A DNA stretch of 64,000 nucleotides from an uncultured Clostridia bacterium (GTDB lineage: Bacteria > Bacillota > Clostridia > Christensenellales > UBA3700): assembly GCA_945872615.1 (NCBI GenBank), contig CAMBZZ010000001.1, positions 216,366 through 280,365 of the forward strand, read 5' to 3'. This document shows, piece after piece, positions 21,423-32,200 of this stretch. Made by a program: the position numbers and the translations under genes. Under the pieces are notes generated by a model. The model was given only the letters and a program-made list of their open reading frames with translations. It was not told where the DNA came from and searched no databases. Position 1 is the stretch's first letter. The number at the start of each line of letters is the position of its first letter.

Positions 21423-22289
21423 TTATTCCTTTGGAAGAATCTCGGCAAGAGATCCAACTAAGCCGCTACGGTTAAATCTACCGAGAAGCCTTGGTTCTCT
21501 GCCCGACTTAATAGTACAACTTCTTTCTCCGCAAGTCAAACTAATCGGCACGTTGAGTTGTTTGAGCACCTCTTCGCTCTCCTTGCAAAAGAGTCCGTAA
21601 GGGTATGCGTACACTATAGGTGAAATGCCAAGCTTGTTGAACTCTCCAATGAGCTTTTGGGTGTCTTGTCTAAAAGTTTCTTTGTATTGCTCGCTGTCCT
21701 CTCCGCACAAAATCTTGACGCCCTTACGTCCCTTGAGCCTATGCATATCGTAGGAGTGCAAGCCCCATTCTATATTGGGATTGCCAGCGTATTGTCCAAT
21801 ATCCGACCACTCGAGATACTCTTGTCCCTTGGCAATTTGAGGGTTGGATTTGCCGTATGACGTAAACTCGCCTACCACCGACAATAGTGCCGAATACCCA
21901 TATTTTTTCAATAGCGGCACTCCCAAAGTCACGTTGGATAAATGCCCGTCGTCAAAAGTGATTAGGACGGCTTTGTCGGGCAGTTGGATACGCTCCTCAA
22001 CCAATCTTAGAAGATAATCGAATCGAATGACGGTATATCCGTTGTCTTGGAGATAGCGAAAATCCTTCTCTAATTGAGTGGTGGTTATACAGTATTTGCC
22101 GCTTTTGCTACCCGCAGGCAAAAGATTGTGATACATGAGGATAGTTACGTTGCCAAGATAGGTGTTAGCGTTGGCACAATCGCCCGAGCACTCTACGCTT
22201 TCTGCCGTACAATTACCCCAAGACGTCGGCAATGTCAACGCCAAAAGAGCACATACGCATGTAACAACCAAAAAAAATCGCGCTTTCAT
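21423..22289 (-). CDS. Secreted polysaccharide deacetylase (NodB-like)
   Basis: Signal peptide from ATG 22289 (MKARFFLVVTCVCALLALTLP); VLITFDDGHLSN. Confidence 0.85.
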   Translation of the reverse strand: MKARFFLVVTCVCALLALTLPTSWGNCTAESVECSGDCANANTYLGNVTILMYHNLLPAGSKSGKYCITTTQLEKDFRYLQDNGYTVIRFDYLLRLVEERIQLPDKAVLITFDDGHLSNVTLGVPLLKKYGYSALLSVVGEFTSYGKSNPQIAKGQEYLEWSDIGQYAGNPNIEWGLHSYDMHRLKGRKGVKILCGEDSEQYKETFRQDTQKLIGEFNKLGISPIVYAYPYGLFCKESEEVLKQLNVPISLTCGERSCTIKSGREPRLLGRFNRSGLVGSLAEILPKE

Positions 22290-22318
22290 ATTGCGTAGTA
22301 TGTGAAAACCGACACGTT

Positions 22319-23002
22319 TTATGCTCCGAGAATATCTAGGCACGCCCCCGCAATTACCTCTGCCACTTCTTGTCGATAAGCAGCAGTTAGCAATAGCTTT
22401 TCGTCCTCGGCGTTGGAAAGAAAACCGCATTCCACTATCACGCTGGGACAAGAGTAACACTTGGTGATAAACAAGTCGCCCTTGATAGCAACGTAGTCGC
22501 TCCTACTCGTGTACTTGGAATTGAGCGCTTGATTGACGGTGTTTTGAAGATGCTCGGCAAAATATTTGCCTATCCCCGTATCGTCATAAAAGACTTGTAC
22601 TCCCCTTCTCTTAGTCGAACTAAACTTGTTGATATGCACGCTGACCACCACGTCGGGTTGTGCCTCGACGATAATTTTTTTACGATTTTGCATATCTTGC
22701 TTTTTGGTCGCGCCTATAGCCCCTTCGCCCGTTCGGGTCATCACAACTTTGATCCCGCCATTCTCCAACTGCCTTTGCAGCTCTTTGGCAATGAGCAAGT
22801 TGAGGTCGCTCTCTTTGACCCCGCTGCTGCCTACTACACCGCCGTCCATACCGCCGTGCCCCGCGTCCACGACCACGACTTTGGGTTGTCCTCGCATCGT
22901 AGTCGCCGCTGCGATGCCGCACGACGTCGCAACTACCGCTATCGCCGTAAAAGCCGCCACCAATACAAGCAAAACGCTTCTTTTTATAAATATAGTCGTC
23001 AT
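22319..23002 (-). CDS. N-acetylmuramoyl-L-alanine amidase (Amidase_3, CwlD-like)
   Basis: VVVDAGHGGMDGG, VSVHINKF, PSVIVECGFLSN; start at ATG 23002. Confidence 0.88.
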   Translation of the reverse strand: MTTIFIKRSVLLVLVAAFTAIAVVATSCGIAAATTMRGQPKVVVVDAGHGGMDGGVVGSSGVKESDLNLLIAKELQRQLENGGIKVVMTRTGEGAIGATKKQDMQNRKKIIVEAQPDVVVSVHINKFSSTKRRGVQVFYDDTGIGKYFAEHLQNTVNQALNSKYTSRSDYVAIKGDLFITKCYSCPSVIVECGFLSNAEDEKLLLTAAYRQEVAEVIAGACLDILGA

Positions 23003-23214
23003 ATCATAGCGTATTGTGATTGTTGCTCCGTTATTCCAACAAGCTTCCTTTATCCGCCACGACCACGCCGAGCAAAGTGCAAATAGCACGGTCATAATAG
23101 TGCATATAGAAGCATAATAATGCAATAGATAGCCGCGGTATGAATAAAACGTCGAAATTTGCGTTTTTATACATTTTTATTAAAACTGTCGTCTTGACGT
23201 CAAATAGGTTTTTT

Positions 23215-23285
23215 TGTGGATATTTTTACTTTTTGAGAGGGTTATCCACCGAGTTATCCACACAAACGAATGTTTTTGTGGATAA
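23215..23285. promoter_or_regulatory. Cluster of four DnaA-box-like 9-mers
   Basis: tgtggatat 23215-23223, ttatccacc 23242-23250, ttatccaca 23254-23262, tgtggataa 23277-23285. Confidence 0.5.
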
Positions 23286-23405
23286 CTTTATACATTTTAC
23301 CTTTCGTACTGTTGTCCAATTAGAGTGAGAATTTTGGCGAAAATTGGCGGTTTTGCCCCTTGACTTGCTCGCAAAAATCAATGTATAATATAAAAAAGGC
23401 GCGTT

Positions 23406-25064
23406 ATGATTAGAGTTGTTCCACTACCTTACAAAATAATCGAAGGCAACGGTTACTTCCCTGTTCCTATGGGGAGAGGCTTGACTTTGGACGACTTTGA
23501 CCATTCTGCCCGACTTACTTGGCTCGACTTTATCAAGTCCGAAAATCTCGTCATCGACAACGTGAGCGACGAGTGCTATAAATTGGACATCAAAGAAAAT
23601 CGCGTCAAGATTTACGCGCCGACTGCCGTGGGTGCTTTCTACGGTTTTATTACTCTTATGCAACTCAGCCACACTTACGAAGGCAAAATACCTTGCATGA
23701 TAATAGAGGACAAACCTCTATATCGTTATCGCGGATTTTTGCTCGACGTGGCAAGATATTTTTTCTCCGTCAAAGACGTCAAAAAGCTAGCGGATTTGCT
23801 CGCTATCCACAAAATCAACAAGTTGCACTTGCATCTCACCGACGATCAAGGCTGGCGTGTGGAAATCAAAAAATATCCTCTGCTTGCCACTCACGGAAGC
23901 GAGCGTAGCCGTACCAACCTCAATCTAAAGAGACAAAGCGGATTTTTTACCCAAAACGATATAAGAGAGATAGTCGCCTATTGCAAGACGAGGGGCATCG
24001 AAGTAATCCCCGAGATAGATATGCCGGGACACGTGCAATCGGCACTTGCTTGCTATCCGTATCTCGGTTGCTTTGACCGCAATCTCCCCGTAGCCAAAAG
24101 TTGGGGTGCCAAACACGATATTTTGTGTATGGGCAAAGAAAGCACGTATCGCTTTGCCTACGACGTCATCGATGAGATCGTAGACCTTTTTGACAGCCAA
24201 TATATTCATATCGGTGGCGACGAAGTATATTTGACACGCACGGCGATTTGTCCGCATTGCAGACAAAAAATGCAGGAAGAAGGTCTCGAGAGCGAAAAAC
24301 AACTTAAGTATTACTTTATCAAAAAGATATGCTCCTACGTGCAATCTAAGGGCAAAACTCCTATCGTTTGGAACGTTGCCGCCCCTATCGACGAGACGAC
24401 GACCGGCACGCTGTGGCAAGTGTGGGAGCCTACTCACGATGCCAAGGCATTGGCAAGCGAACTTAACAGAGGCAAACTCGTCATCAACAGCGATAGCACC
24501 CATCTCTACCTCGACTTTCCATACGGCGTGACCAACTTAGAAAAGACCTACAATTCTCCGCCGGAGATAGAATATCTCGCTCCCGACCTTATGGCAGGCG
24601 TAGAGTGTTGTCTATGGACGGAATACGTGCCCGACCTCAAAAAGGCAATCTTCCTCACCTTGCCAAGGCTAGGCGCAATATGCGAAAACATGTGGTCCCC
24701 TAAGGGAGTAAGACTGTGGGGAAACTTTAAGGCTCGCCTAGGGTGGTACTACGACTGCATGACGAGTCTCGGATATGAGCCCGCCCCTCTCGGCAGAACG
24801 CTACCTAACGCATATTACAGTTTGGTAGACGGCGTCAAATGGAACAGTAGGTGGTTGCATTGGGACGGCTTGCACAATACTATTGACAACGCCTTGGTTG
24901 CGCGCAAAGCCAAAAAACAAGCGCAAACTCAACAAACAGACAGCCAACCGCCTTTGCCAACAACCAACGAATCGGACGACGTCGACGATGCGAGCGAAAA
25001 CCTTACGCAAACCAACGACGACAAAGATATAGATACGGCTGAAGAAACCGACCCGATAGAATAA
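23406..25064 (+). CDS. GH20 beta-N-acetylhexosaminidase, no signal peptide
   Basis: 552 aa; RGFLLDVARYF, LHLHLTDDQGWR, HIGGDEVY. Confidence 0.9.
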   Translation: MIRVVPLPYKIIEGNGYFPVPMGRGLTLDDFDHSARLTWLDFIKSENLVIDNVSDECYKLDIKENRVKIYAPTAVGAFYGFITLMQLSHTYEGKIPCMIIEDKPLYRYRGFLLDVARYFFSVKDVKKLADLLAIHKINKLHLHLTDDQGWRVEIKKYPLLATHGSERSRTNLNLKRQSGFFTQNDIREIVAYCKTRGIEVIPEIDMPGHVQSALACYPYLGCFDRNLPVAKSWGAKHDILCMGKESTYRFAYDVIDEIVDLFDSQYIHIGGDEVYLTRTAICPHCRQKMQEEGLESEKQLKYYFIKKICSYVQSKGKTPIVWNVAAPIDETTTGTLWQVWEPTHDAKALASELNRGKLVINSDSTHLYLDFPYGVTNLEKTYNSPPEIEYLAPDLMAGVECCLWTEYVPDLKKAIFLTLPRLGAICENMWSPKGVRLWGNFKARLGWYYDCMTSLGYEPAPLGRTLPNAYYSLVDGVKWNSRWLHWDGLHNTIDNALVARKAKKQAQTQQTDSQPPLPTTNESDDVDDASENLTQTNDDKDIDTAEETDPIE

Positions 25065-25070
25065 TTATTT

Positions 25071-25095
25071 ACCGCCAAGCAACTTGCTTGGCGGT
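25071..25095. terminator. Bidirectional terminator between convergent genes
   Basis: accgccaagca-act-tgcttggcggt. Confidence 0.75.
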
Positions 25096-25100
25096 ATTGA

Positions 25101-25769
25101 TTAGTCGGCCCATTTGAATTGATTGTCTCTTACCCCTATCTCGAAGTGATATTTGACGATGCCGAGGTCAACTTTGGTATAAAAACCAAGCCCCGCTTTG
25201 ACCGCCACGCAACCGTTCTCGTAGGTAAAGAAGAACTGCTGTTGGTTGATTGCCGTGGGGGCAAGCAACGCCGACTTGACGCCTTCGACAAACCATGACG
25301 GCGTATCTCTATCTATTGCACACACCTTGTCCAAAGGTTTGCTGACGTGCGCCACGCCTTGCGTAACCCCATACCCCAACGCTATAACCAAATAGAGCTT
25401 TTCTCCCTCGTCGAAACGAAATGCCGTCTTGACTTTTTTGTATGACATTGCTACCCAACACGTGTTGAGCCCCAGCGTCTGGGCAAGTAGGGCAATCTTT
25501 TCGCCGTAATAACCTATTTTTTCGTCTATACCTTTGGTCTTTTTGCCTATTAAGGCGATATAGTTTTTTACTCCCGAAAACTTACCGTAATGCGCCATAA
25601 AACTATCGAACGCTTGCGGTTCGTTGAGGATAAGTTGGATATGCAAACCCCCATCTTGATTGCATTGTTCGATGCACTCTTCCAGTAGCTTTACCGAAGT
25701 TTGCTCGATAGACTCGTCTCGATAACTACGCACCGCGTGGCGCAATTCTATTGCTTCTTCGATTGTCAT
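25101..25769 (-). CDS. Nitroreductase family protein
   Basis: 222 aa; EAIELRHAVRSYRDE, APTAINQQQFFF. Confidence 0.85.
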   Translation of the reverse strand: MTIEEAIELRHAVRSYRDESIEQTSVKLLEECIEQCNQDGGLHIQLILNEPQAFDSFMAHYGKFSGVKNYIALIGKKTKGIDEKIGYYGEKIALLAQTLGLNTCWVAMSYKKVKTAFRFDEGEKLYLVIALGYGVTQGVAHVSKPLDKVCAIDRDTPSWFVEGVKSALLAPTAINQQQFFFTYENGCVAVKAGLGFYTKVDLGIVKYHFEIGVRDNQFKWAD

Positions 25770-25783
25770 AAACCCCTCCTTGT

Positions 25784-26143
25784 TTATTTGTTGTCGCTTC
25801 TGTCGGGCAAGTTGTCCGCAATTCGCTTGATGTCGGTCATCAGCGTCAACATCTTTTCTATTTCACTTTCCGACGGCTCTAAATAATAATACGACTTAGT
25901 GCCTTCCTTGCGAGACTTGACGATTCCTGCTTGCTTCAATATTTGCATATGGTGGGACACGGCGAGACGAGATAAGTTGGTCTTTTTGGCCATATCCACA
26001 ACTCGATTGCCGCTACAGTCCGACGACAACATTATACAAATCAAATACTGACGAGTTTCGTCGCCAAGAGCCGTGAGCAACTTGCGACAATCCATAAATC
26101 GGCTTAGTAACACCTCAATATCTCGTACGGTATTCATTGACAA
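25784..26143 (-). CDS. ArsR-family HTH transcriptional regulator
   Basis: 119 aa; ALGDETRQYLICIML, LSRLAVSHHMQILKQAGIVKSRKEGTKSYYYL. Confidence 0.9.
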   Translation of the reverse strand: MSMNTVRDIEVLLSRFMDCRKLLTALGDETRQYLICIMLSSDCSGNRVVDMAKKTNLSRLAVSHHMQILKQAGIVKSRKEGTKSYYYLEPSESEIEKMLTLMTDIKRIADNLPDRSDNK

Positions 26144-26251
26144 CTCCGTTTTGCATTGATACGTTTATTATATCATATTATTGTTGCAAAATGCCAAATG
26201 TAAAGAAAATCAAGACGAATATCTTTGAAATCCTAATATCCGCTTCAAAAT

Positions 26252-26279
26252 AGGCACCCGAACGAGCGTTCGGGTGCCT
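26252..26279 (-). terminator. Terminator of the giant surface protein gene
   Basis: aggcacccgaac-gagc-gttcgggtgcct, immediately 3' of the giant ORF. Confidence 0.75.
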
Positions 26280-26296
26280 TATGTCGTGTTGTTCGA

Positions 26297-29200
26297 TTAC
26301 GCCACGTCCGCAACGGTAACGTTGGTTTTGGTAGGTCTGATACCGCCGCCTTCGAGCCAAGCAGTTCCGCCTTCGAGCCATGGACAGATATTGTACCAGC
26401 CCCAATACTCGCGGAAGTTGTTGACGCCTACGGTTATCGTGTCAGCGGTTGCAGTATATGTGAGTTTAGCATTGTTGAATACGTACTTATCAAGGAAGTT
26501 AGCCACACCGCCAAACTTGGTAAGCGCCTCTATCTGCATAGGAGTGAGGTAGGTATCTTGCGCAATCTCGCTTGCGCCTAGCAAGGTGGTTACGACTGTA
26601 TCTCCCGCCGATTGCTTGTGTACTCTCACGAAACTTTGTCCCGCGTTGGCAACTGCTACGCTACCCGTCGTTGCGGTAACTACTCTCGCCTCGGTTGCCA
26701 CGTCGGTTACGGTTCCCGTAGTGCTGATAGCCGATACGGTGACGTTGCCCGAAGTTGCGGTAGATACTACCATAACGTTGCCCATAACAAGGTCGGTTAC
26801 GCTTGCCGTCGCCCCCATACTTGCGAACAATCCTACGTTGTTCTCTCCCTTGAGGATATAGTTGGTAAGTGCGTATCCTTGACCGTCTATGCTACCCTCG
26901 AAGACGATTCCGTTGCCCCAATCAAACGGTGTGATGAGCGAAGATTTCATATTGATATTGTTCTTCATCACATAGTCGAGGGTGTGGTAATCGCTGCCCT
27001 CTACCGCCTTGCCAATCGTCAACACGTCATTGTATGTCTCGAGGATATACTTGTCACCTTCTTTGAAGAAGTATCTCAGTTTGAGCACTTGAGCAGTCGG
27101 TTTGATGACGTAGTTGGCACCGTTGACACCGTTCTCGCTAAGTCCGTCAAATTGACTTGGCAAATCAAGTTCCAGATATATCGTATTCTTGTCGTGGTTA
27201 GCCGTATAAACTCCGGCGCTTTCGCTTATTCCGCTCGTTGCTCCGAGAATTACGCTTCCCGTAACGGCTACGCTTGCTTTGGTCTTAAATGTGTTGAACG
27301 CCGTCTTTTGCGATTCGGTCATCGTCGTTGGCAACGTAAAGTCTACCCATTCGCCTTTGGTCAAAGCAACGTTGGTGCTAAGGCTCGTACTTCTGAAGCA
27401 TTGCTCGAGGTCGCCCGTGTAGGTTGCGCCGAGCTGAGCGGGCTTGATAGTTGCCGAACTATTATCCGCAAGTACCGCGAAGACGCTTGGCTGTGTCTCG
27501 CCGATGTAGATATTGGTCAAACTTCCGATAGTAAGTCCGCTATCCGTAAAGGTAAAGTTACCCGAGTTGGTATTGATAGTCTTAGGTACGAAGAACAATC
27601 CGTCGTCTTCGTCGAAGTAGTCGCCCGCACTATCCGCAGCCTTGATTGCCGTTACGTTGTAGACCCAAACACTCTTATAACCCGAATTGCCTGTAAGCGT
27701 GGTATCGTTGGTCGTTGCCTTATCGTAATCGATAAGTTGAGCAATCGCTCTCATCAACGAGTTTTTGGTGAGCGTCGTAATGTCGGTGCTCGTCGTAAAG
27801 TTGCTCTCCACGCCGCCAAGCGTAGTGACGGAAATCTTGGTGTAACTGAAGGTGATCTTGCCTTCCGCATCCGTCTTGTGATGTTGAGCAATATAATTGC
27901 CATCGACGTCCACAAGAACGTTGCGGATTGGGTTGAGCGTGTTGGCGAAACTTACCTTCGAAGTGCCCACGTCGCTTGCAGGGGTATCGGTGTTGTCCAC
28001 GTAAGTACCCAATAGCGTAACGCTCTTGCCATCTACCGTGGTGGTAAACTCTCCTATGGACGTGGTATCGTAGGTCTTGGAGAAGTTGTCTCCCAACGCC
28101 GTCTGCTTAGGATAGATGATGAGGATTGCGCCCGCTACGTTGGAGCCGTCCTCTATCGCCGCAACTATGGCTATACGGTTGTAGGTATCGTAGTTGATAT
28201 TGTCGGTAGTTACGTCACCTTCCAACTCTTTGACGATATTGTCGTAGTAGCCCGCTTCCGTACCCGTTACGCTAACCGTGGTGGTTATACCGTCAACGGT
28301 GATTTCTACCGTATGCGTGATAGGGTCGCCGGTATATACGGCTTCTACTATAGTCGAACCGCTAGCAGCAATCTCTTGACCGCCTCGGATACCTATTGCA
28401 GGACAGAACATATTGACGCCCGATGTGATGAATGTCATCGTCGTCTTGTTGCCGCCAATCGTATATCCGTCCTCTTCGATGATAGTGCCGATAGGCATCA
28501 AAGTCACGTATCTATTGAGCGACATATTGATATGACCGCTGCCGACCTCCGTCTGATAACTATGCGAATATGCCTCCCAGATAAATCTGTTGCGAGGAGC
28601 AAGCGTCTCGATAGCTAGCACGGTGCCCGATACGGTGCCGTAGGTCTGATACATCGTCTTGTCTCTCTCGCTTGCGGTGCCGCCGTAAACGTTATGCGTC
28701 GCGTTACCCGTCTTGGCAAGAGTGGTAAAGAAGTATTCGATAAAGCCTTCGGTATACGGTGTGAGCAATTCGAGTTTGCCGTAAGCCTTAGCCGAGGTCA
28801 GACTTGTGTTGACGGTGTAGAGATTATCTATGCTCGATACACCCAAAGCCCCTCCGATCATATCGATTACGCCGTCAAACGTGCAGCCCGTTGCCGTAGC
28901 TACGAGCGTCTTGCCCGTCGTCGTCTTGCCGTTGTATGCTCTTACGCTTACGTTGCTAAAGGTTGCGCCCGTTGCATTGCCTGCAAGTCCGCCGAACGCC
29001 GTATTGTCAACGCTTGCATTGAAGATAACGGTTGCGTTTGTCATACTTCCGCTTGCGCTACCAGCAAGTCCGCCGATAGTCGTTGCGCCGTCAAAGGTAG
29101 GCGAGTTGATAATATCAAGCGAAACGTTAGTCATATTGCCCGTCATATTGCCGACAACGAGACCAACCGTGGTTGCGCCACTCAAGGTCTTGTCACTCGT

Positions 29201-32200
29201 AAACTTGAAGTTGACGTCTTGTATAGTTCCGCCGAGGCTTGCGATAAACGCACCGCCGTAGGTCGTATCGCTATTGAGCCCTCCTACGAGTTGTATACTA
29301 TATCCGTTGCCGTACAAAGTACCCGTGTAGTTGACCGCACCCTCGAGAACTTGAGCGTCCCAACCGTAGATATTGCTCGTGAGGTAAATATCTACGTTGG
29401 ATTGAAGCGCGGTTGCCAACGCTTGCACCGTGCCCACTGCCGTACCCGTAGTGATTGCCGCGCCGCTCGTTTGACCGTCTGCAAGTTCGCTCGACGTGAG
29501 TGCTAGGTTGGTGGAATATCCGCCGTTTGCACCCGCTATCGCGAAGACGTATCTATCGGTGTAGGTAGCGTCGTCAAGCGGTTGTTGAGCTACGTACTTG
29601 AATACGATAGTATAAGTCTCATAACCAAGCTCGTCGGTAGTAGTAAATTCTTGTATCGTGCCGATTTCGTCTGTAGTTGCCGTCTCGAAAGAAGCAAAAC
29701 CGTTGACGGAAATCTTTAGCACGCCCGCAAGGTTGGTGTCGTCAACGTTATTGCGCAAGAATTGCTTGCCTGCCAAGCCCGTGATTGCCACTTCTATCTC
29801 TGCCGCACCGTCGTAACGTCTCTCGGCAACAACGATATTGCTTGGATTGATGGTGATAGTGACGTCGGTATCTGCCGCAATGGTATAGTTGCCTCTTGCC
29901 TTGTCAAAATCTACCGTTCCGTCTTCCTTAATCAGCGTTTCGTTGAATCCCGTGGTGCCTATGCTCTCGGCGTCAATCAATACGTTGACGATAGCAAGGT
30001 TGCCTATCGCAAAGGTATGACTGCCAGCCAAAGCGTTGCTTCCGTATCCTGCTTCGGCATAACCGCCTACGATAAGTTTTTCACCGACGATTACGTCGTT
30101 TCCGCTCTCGCTACCGTCGTTGACGTCAACGACAAAGTTGGTAGTACCGTCAAAGTTCTTGACAATGCTCGAGGAGAGTTTGATTTCTTTTGGCGCAATG
30201 GTATAAACCGCGCTCGAGCCACCTGTCAAAGTCACGTTGTATAAGTCGCTTGCTTTGATAGAATAGTTGTCGTTGTTAGAAGTCAAACCGCTGACTTTGA
30301 GCGTAAGCGCATAGCCGCCCGCGTTGATAGGAGCGTCGCCGACGTGTGCAAAATCCGTTGCCGTTATCGTGCCGCCAACCGATACCGAATAGCCGTCCTG
30401 GTCGGTTGCTACAGCACCGCTTATACCCGTAATTTGGGCAACAGTCAAGTTGTTAGCCTTGCCGTTGTAAGTCGTACTTACGGCATTGTCCATCTTCAAC
30501 GTAACGTTGCTTGCGCCGAGTTCTTGCTTGTTGATTTTGAAAGTGCCTGCATTGCCTGCGATAAGTTCGTAGTTGGTATTGATTACTTCAACTCCGCCAT
30601 TCATTACTTTGACAAGTTGGATAAAGAGAGTATAGCTTCCCGCATCGCCAACTTTCACGGTGCTTGTATTGTTGTTGAAGTAAATCTTGAAGTACAATAC
30701 GTCGCCGTTGATACCTGTAGCCGTCGCGAATTCCGCTCCGTCGTAGGTAACGTCCGACGTCTTTTGGTTTTCGTTGAAACCTATCGTGGCTTTGAACACG
30801 TCGACGCCGTAGAGATAGCCGTTGCGGTATACGAACGCCGTAGAGTTGTTGTAAGCGTACCAAGCGTTGCTCTTAGTCTGGAACTGAATATTGTAGATAT
30901 TTCCGTTTTCGGTAGTGCTAGAGCCGCCTATGTCGATGGCAACTTTCTTGATTTCACCTATGCCCGCAATCTTGACGTATCCGTTATGCTCATCGGTTGG
31001 ATGAACGCCCGAAGCAGGATAGGTTACGTTGCTGTCGGCGTCAATGCTAAATACGTAGTAGTTGCCTGCGTTGGACGCCGTGGTGTTAGGGTCGTTGACG
31101 AGGGTATAATATTGAATACCTTTGTACGTCACAACTTGATATTGGAGATATACGTCGATACCCGTTCCTACTTCTCCGACACCCGCACTAGCAGAATAGT
31201 AATATCCCGTTGCTCCTACGATTGAGTCGCCCGAGAGTTTTCCGCTGACAACTTCGGTGGTCTTGTTGTAGTCGGCAGACGCCTTGTAGGTGATAAGGTT
31301 GGTACCGTCGTAAGTCTTGGTCAACGAGGTATATCCAACGGCTACAGGGGTTATTACGCCCACGTTGCTTACGGTGACGTAAGAGCCCAATCCCGTACCC
31401 GCAATAGCGTAGTTGGTGCCGCCTATGAAATAAGCAACTTGCGACTTGCCTTCTGCATCGAAGTAGTTGAAACGACTTGCGTTGAATCTTACGTCTCCGC
31501 CTATTAGGTCGCCGCCTTGGACTTTGATGTTCTTATCGGCGAAAGTTCCGCTCGCGGCGATAATTTGTGCATAAACGCCGTCTGCGTCTCCTTCCAAAAT
31601 ACCGCTCGTGTTGAGAGTAATAATCGTCTTAGCTCCCGTGGTATCTTCTGCATTGACTACTATAGGAGTGCCGAAAGCCGTCGTGCCGTCGTACTCTTTG
31701 TATACGCCCGTGACGGTCAACTGTATAGGCAAGATGAAGTAAACCGCCTTGCCTTCTTGCGCAAACTTGGTAATTTCGGTTACGCTACCGTCAAAGGTGT
31801 AGTTGGCTGCGTCGATAAAGGACGTATCGACTACGACGCTTACGCTGTATCTACCTATATTCTTAGGCTCAACGCTCGCCGCGCCGTCCACGTAGTCGCC
31901 CGAATAGTACTTGAACGCCGACAAGCCTCCACCGCTCGATGCGTTGGACTTGACGTCTCTATCGGTATAGTAGTCCTTGACAATGAAACTAAATTGGTCG
32001 CTGCTCTCAGGCTTTTGCACTGCGCCGTTGTAGGTGTTGACGAGGTAAGGAATGTTGATAACCACTCTATCTTCGGTCACTATCTGCTTTTCGATAACTA
32101 TCGTTCCCAGCGTTGCGCCCGTCATCTCGTAGTTGGCAGATACCAATCTGTCGAGAATTACGGTATAACTGCCCGCGTTTTTGATAGTGCCGCTGATAAA

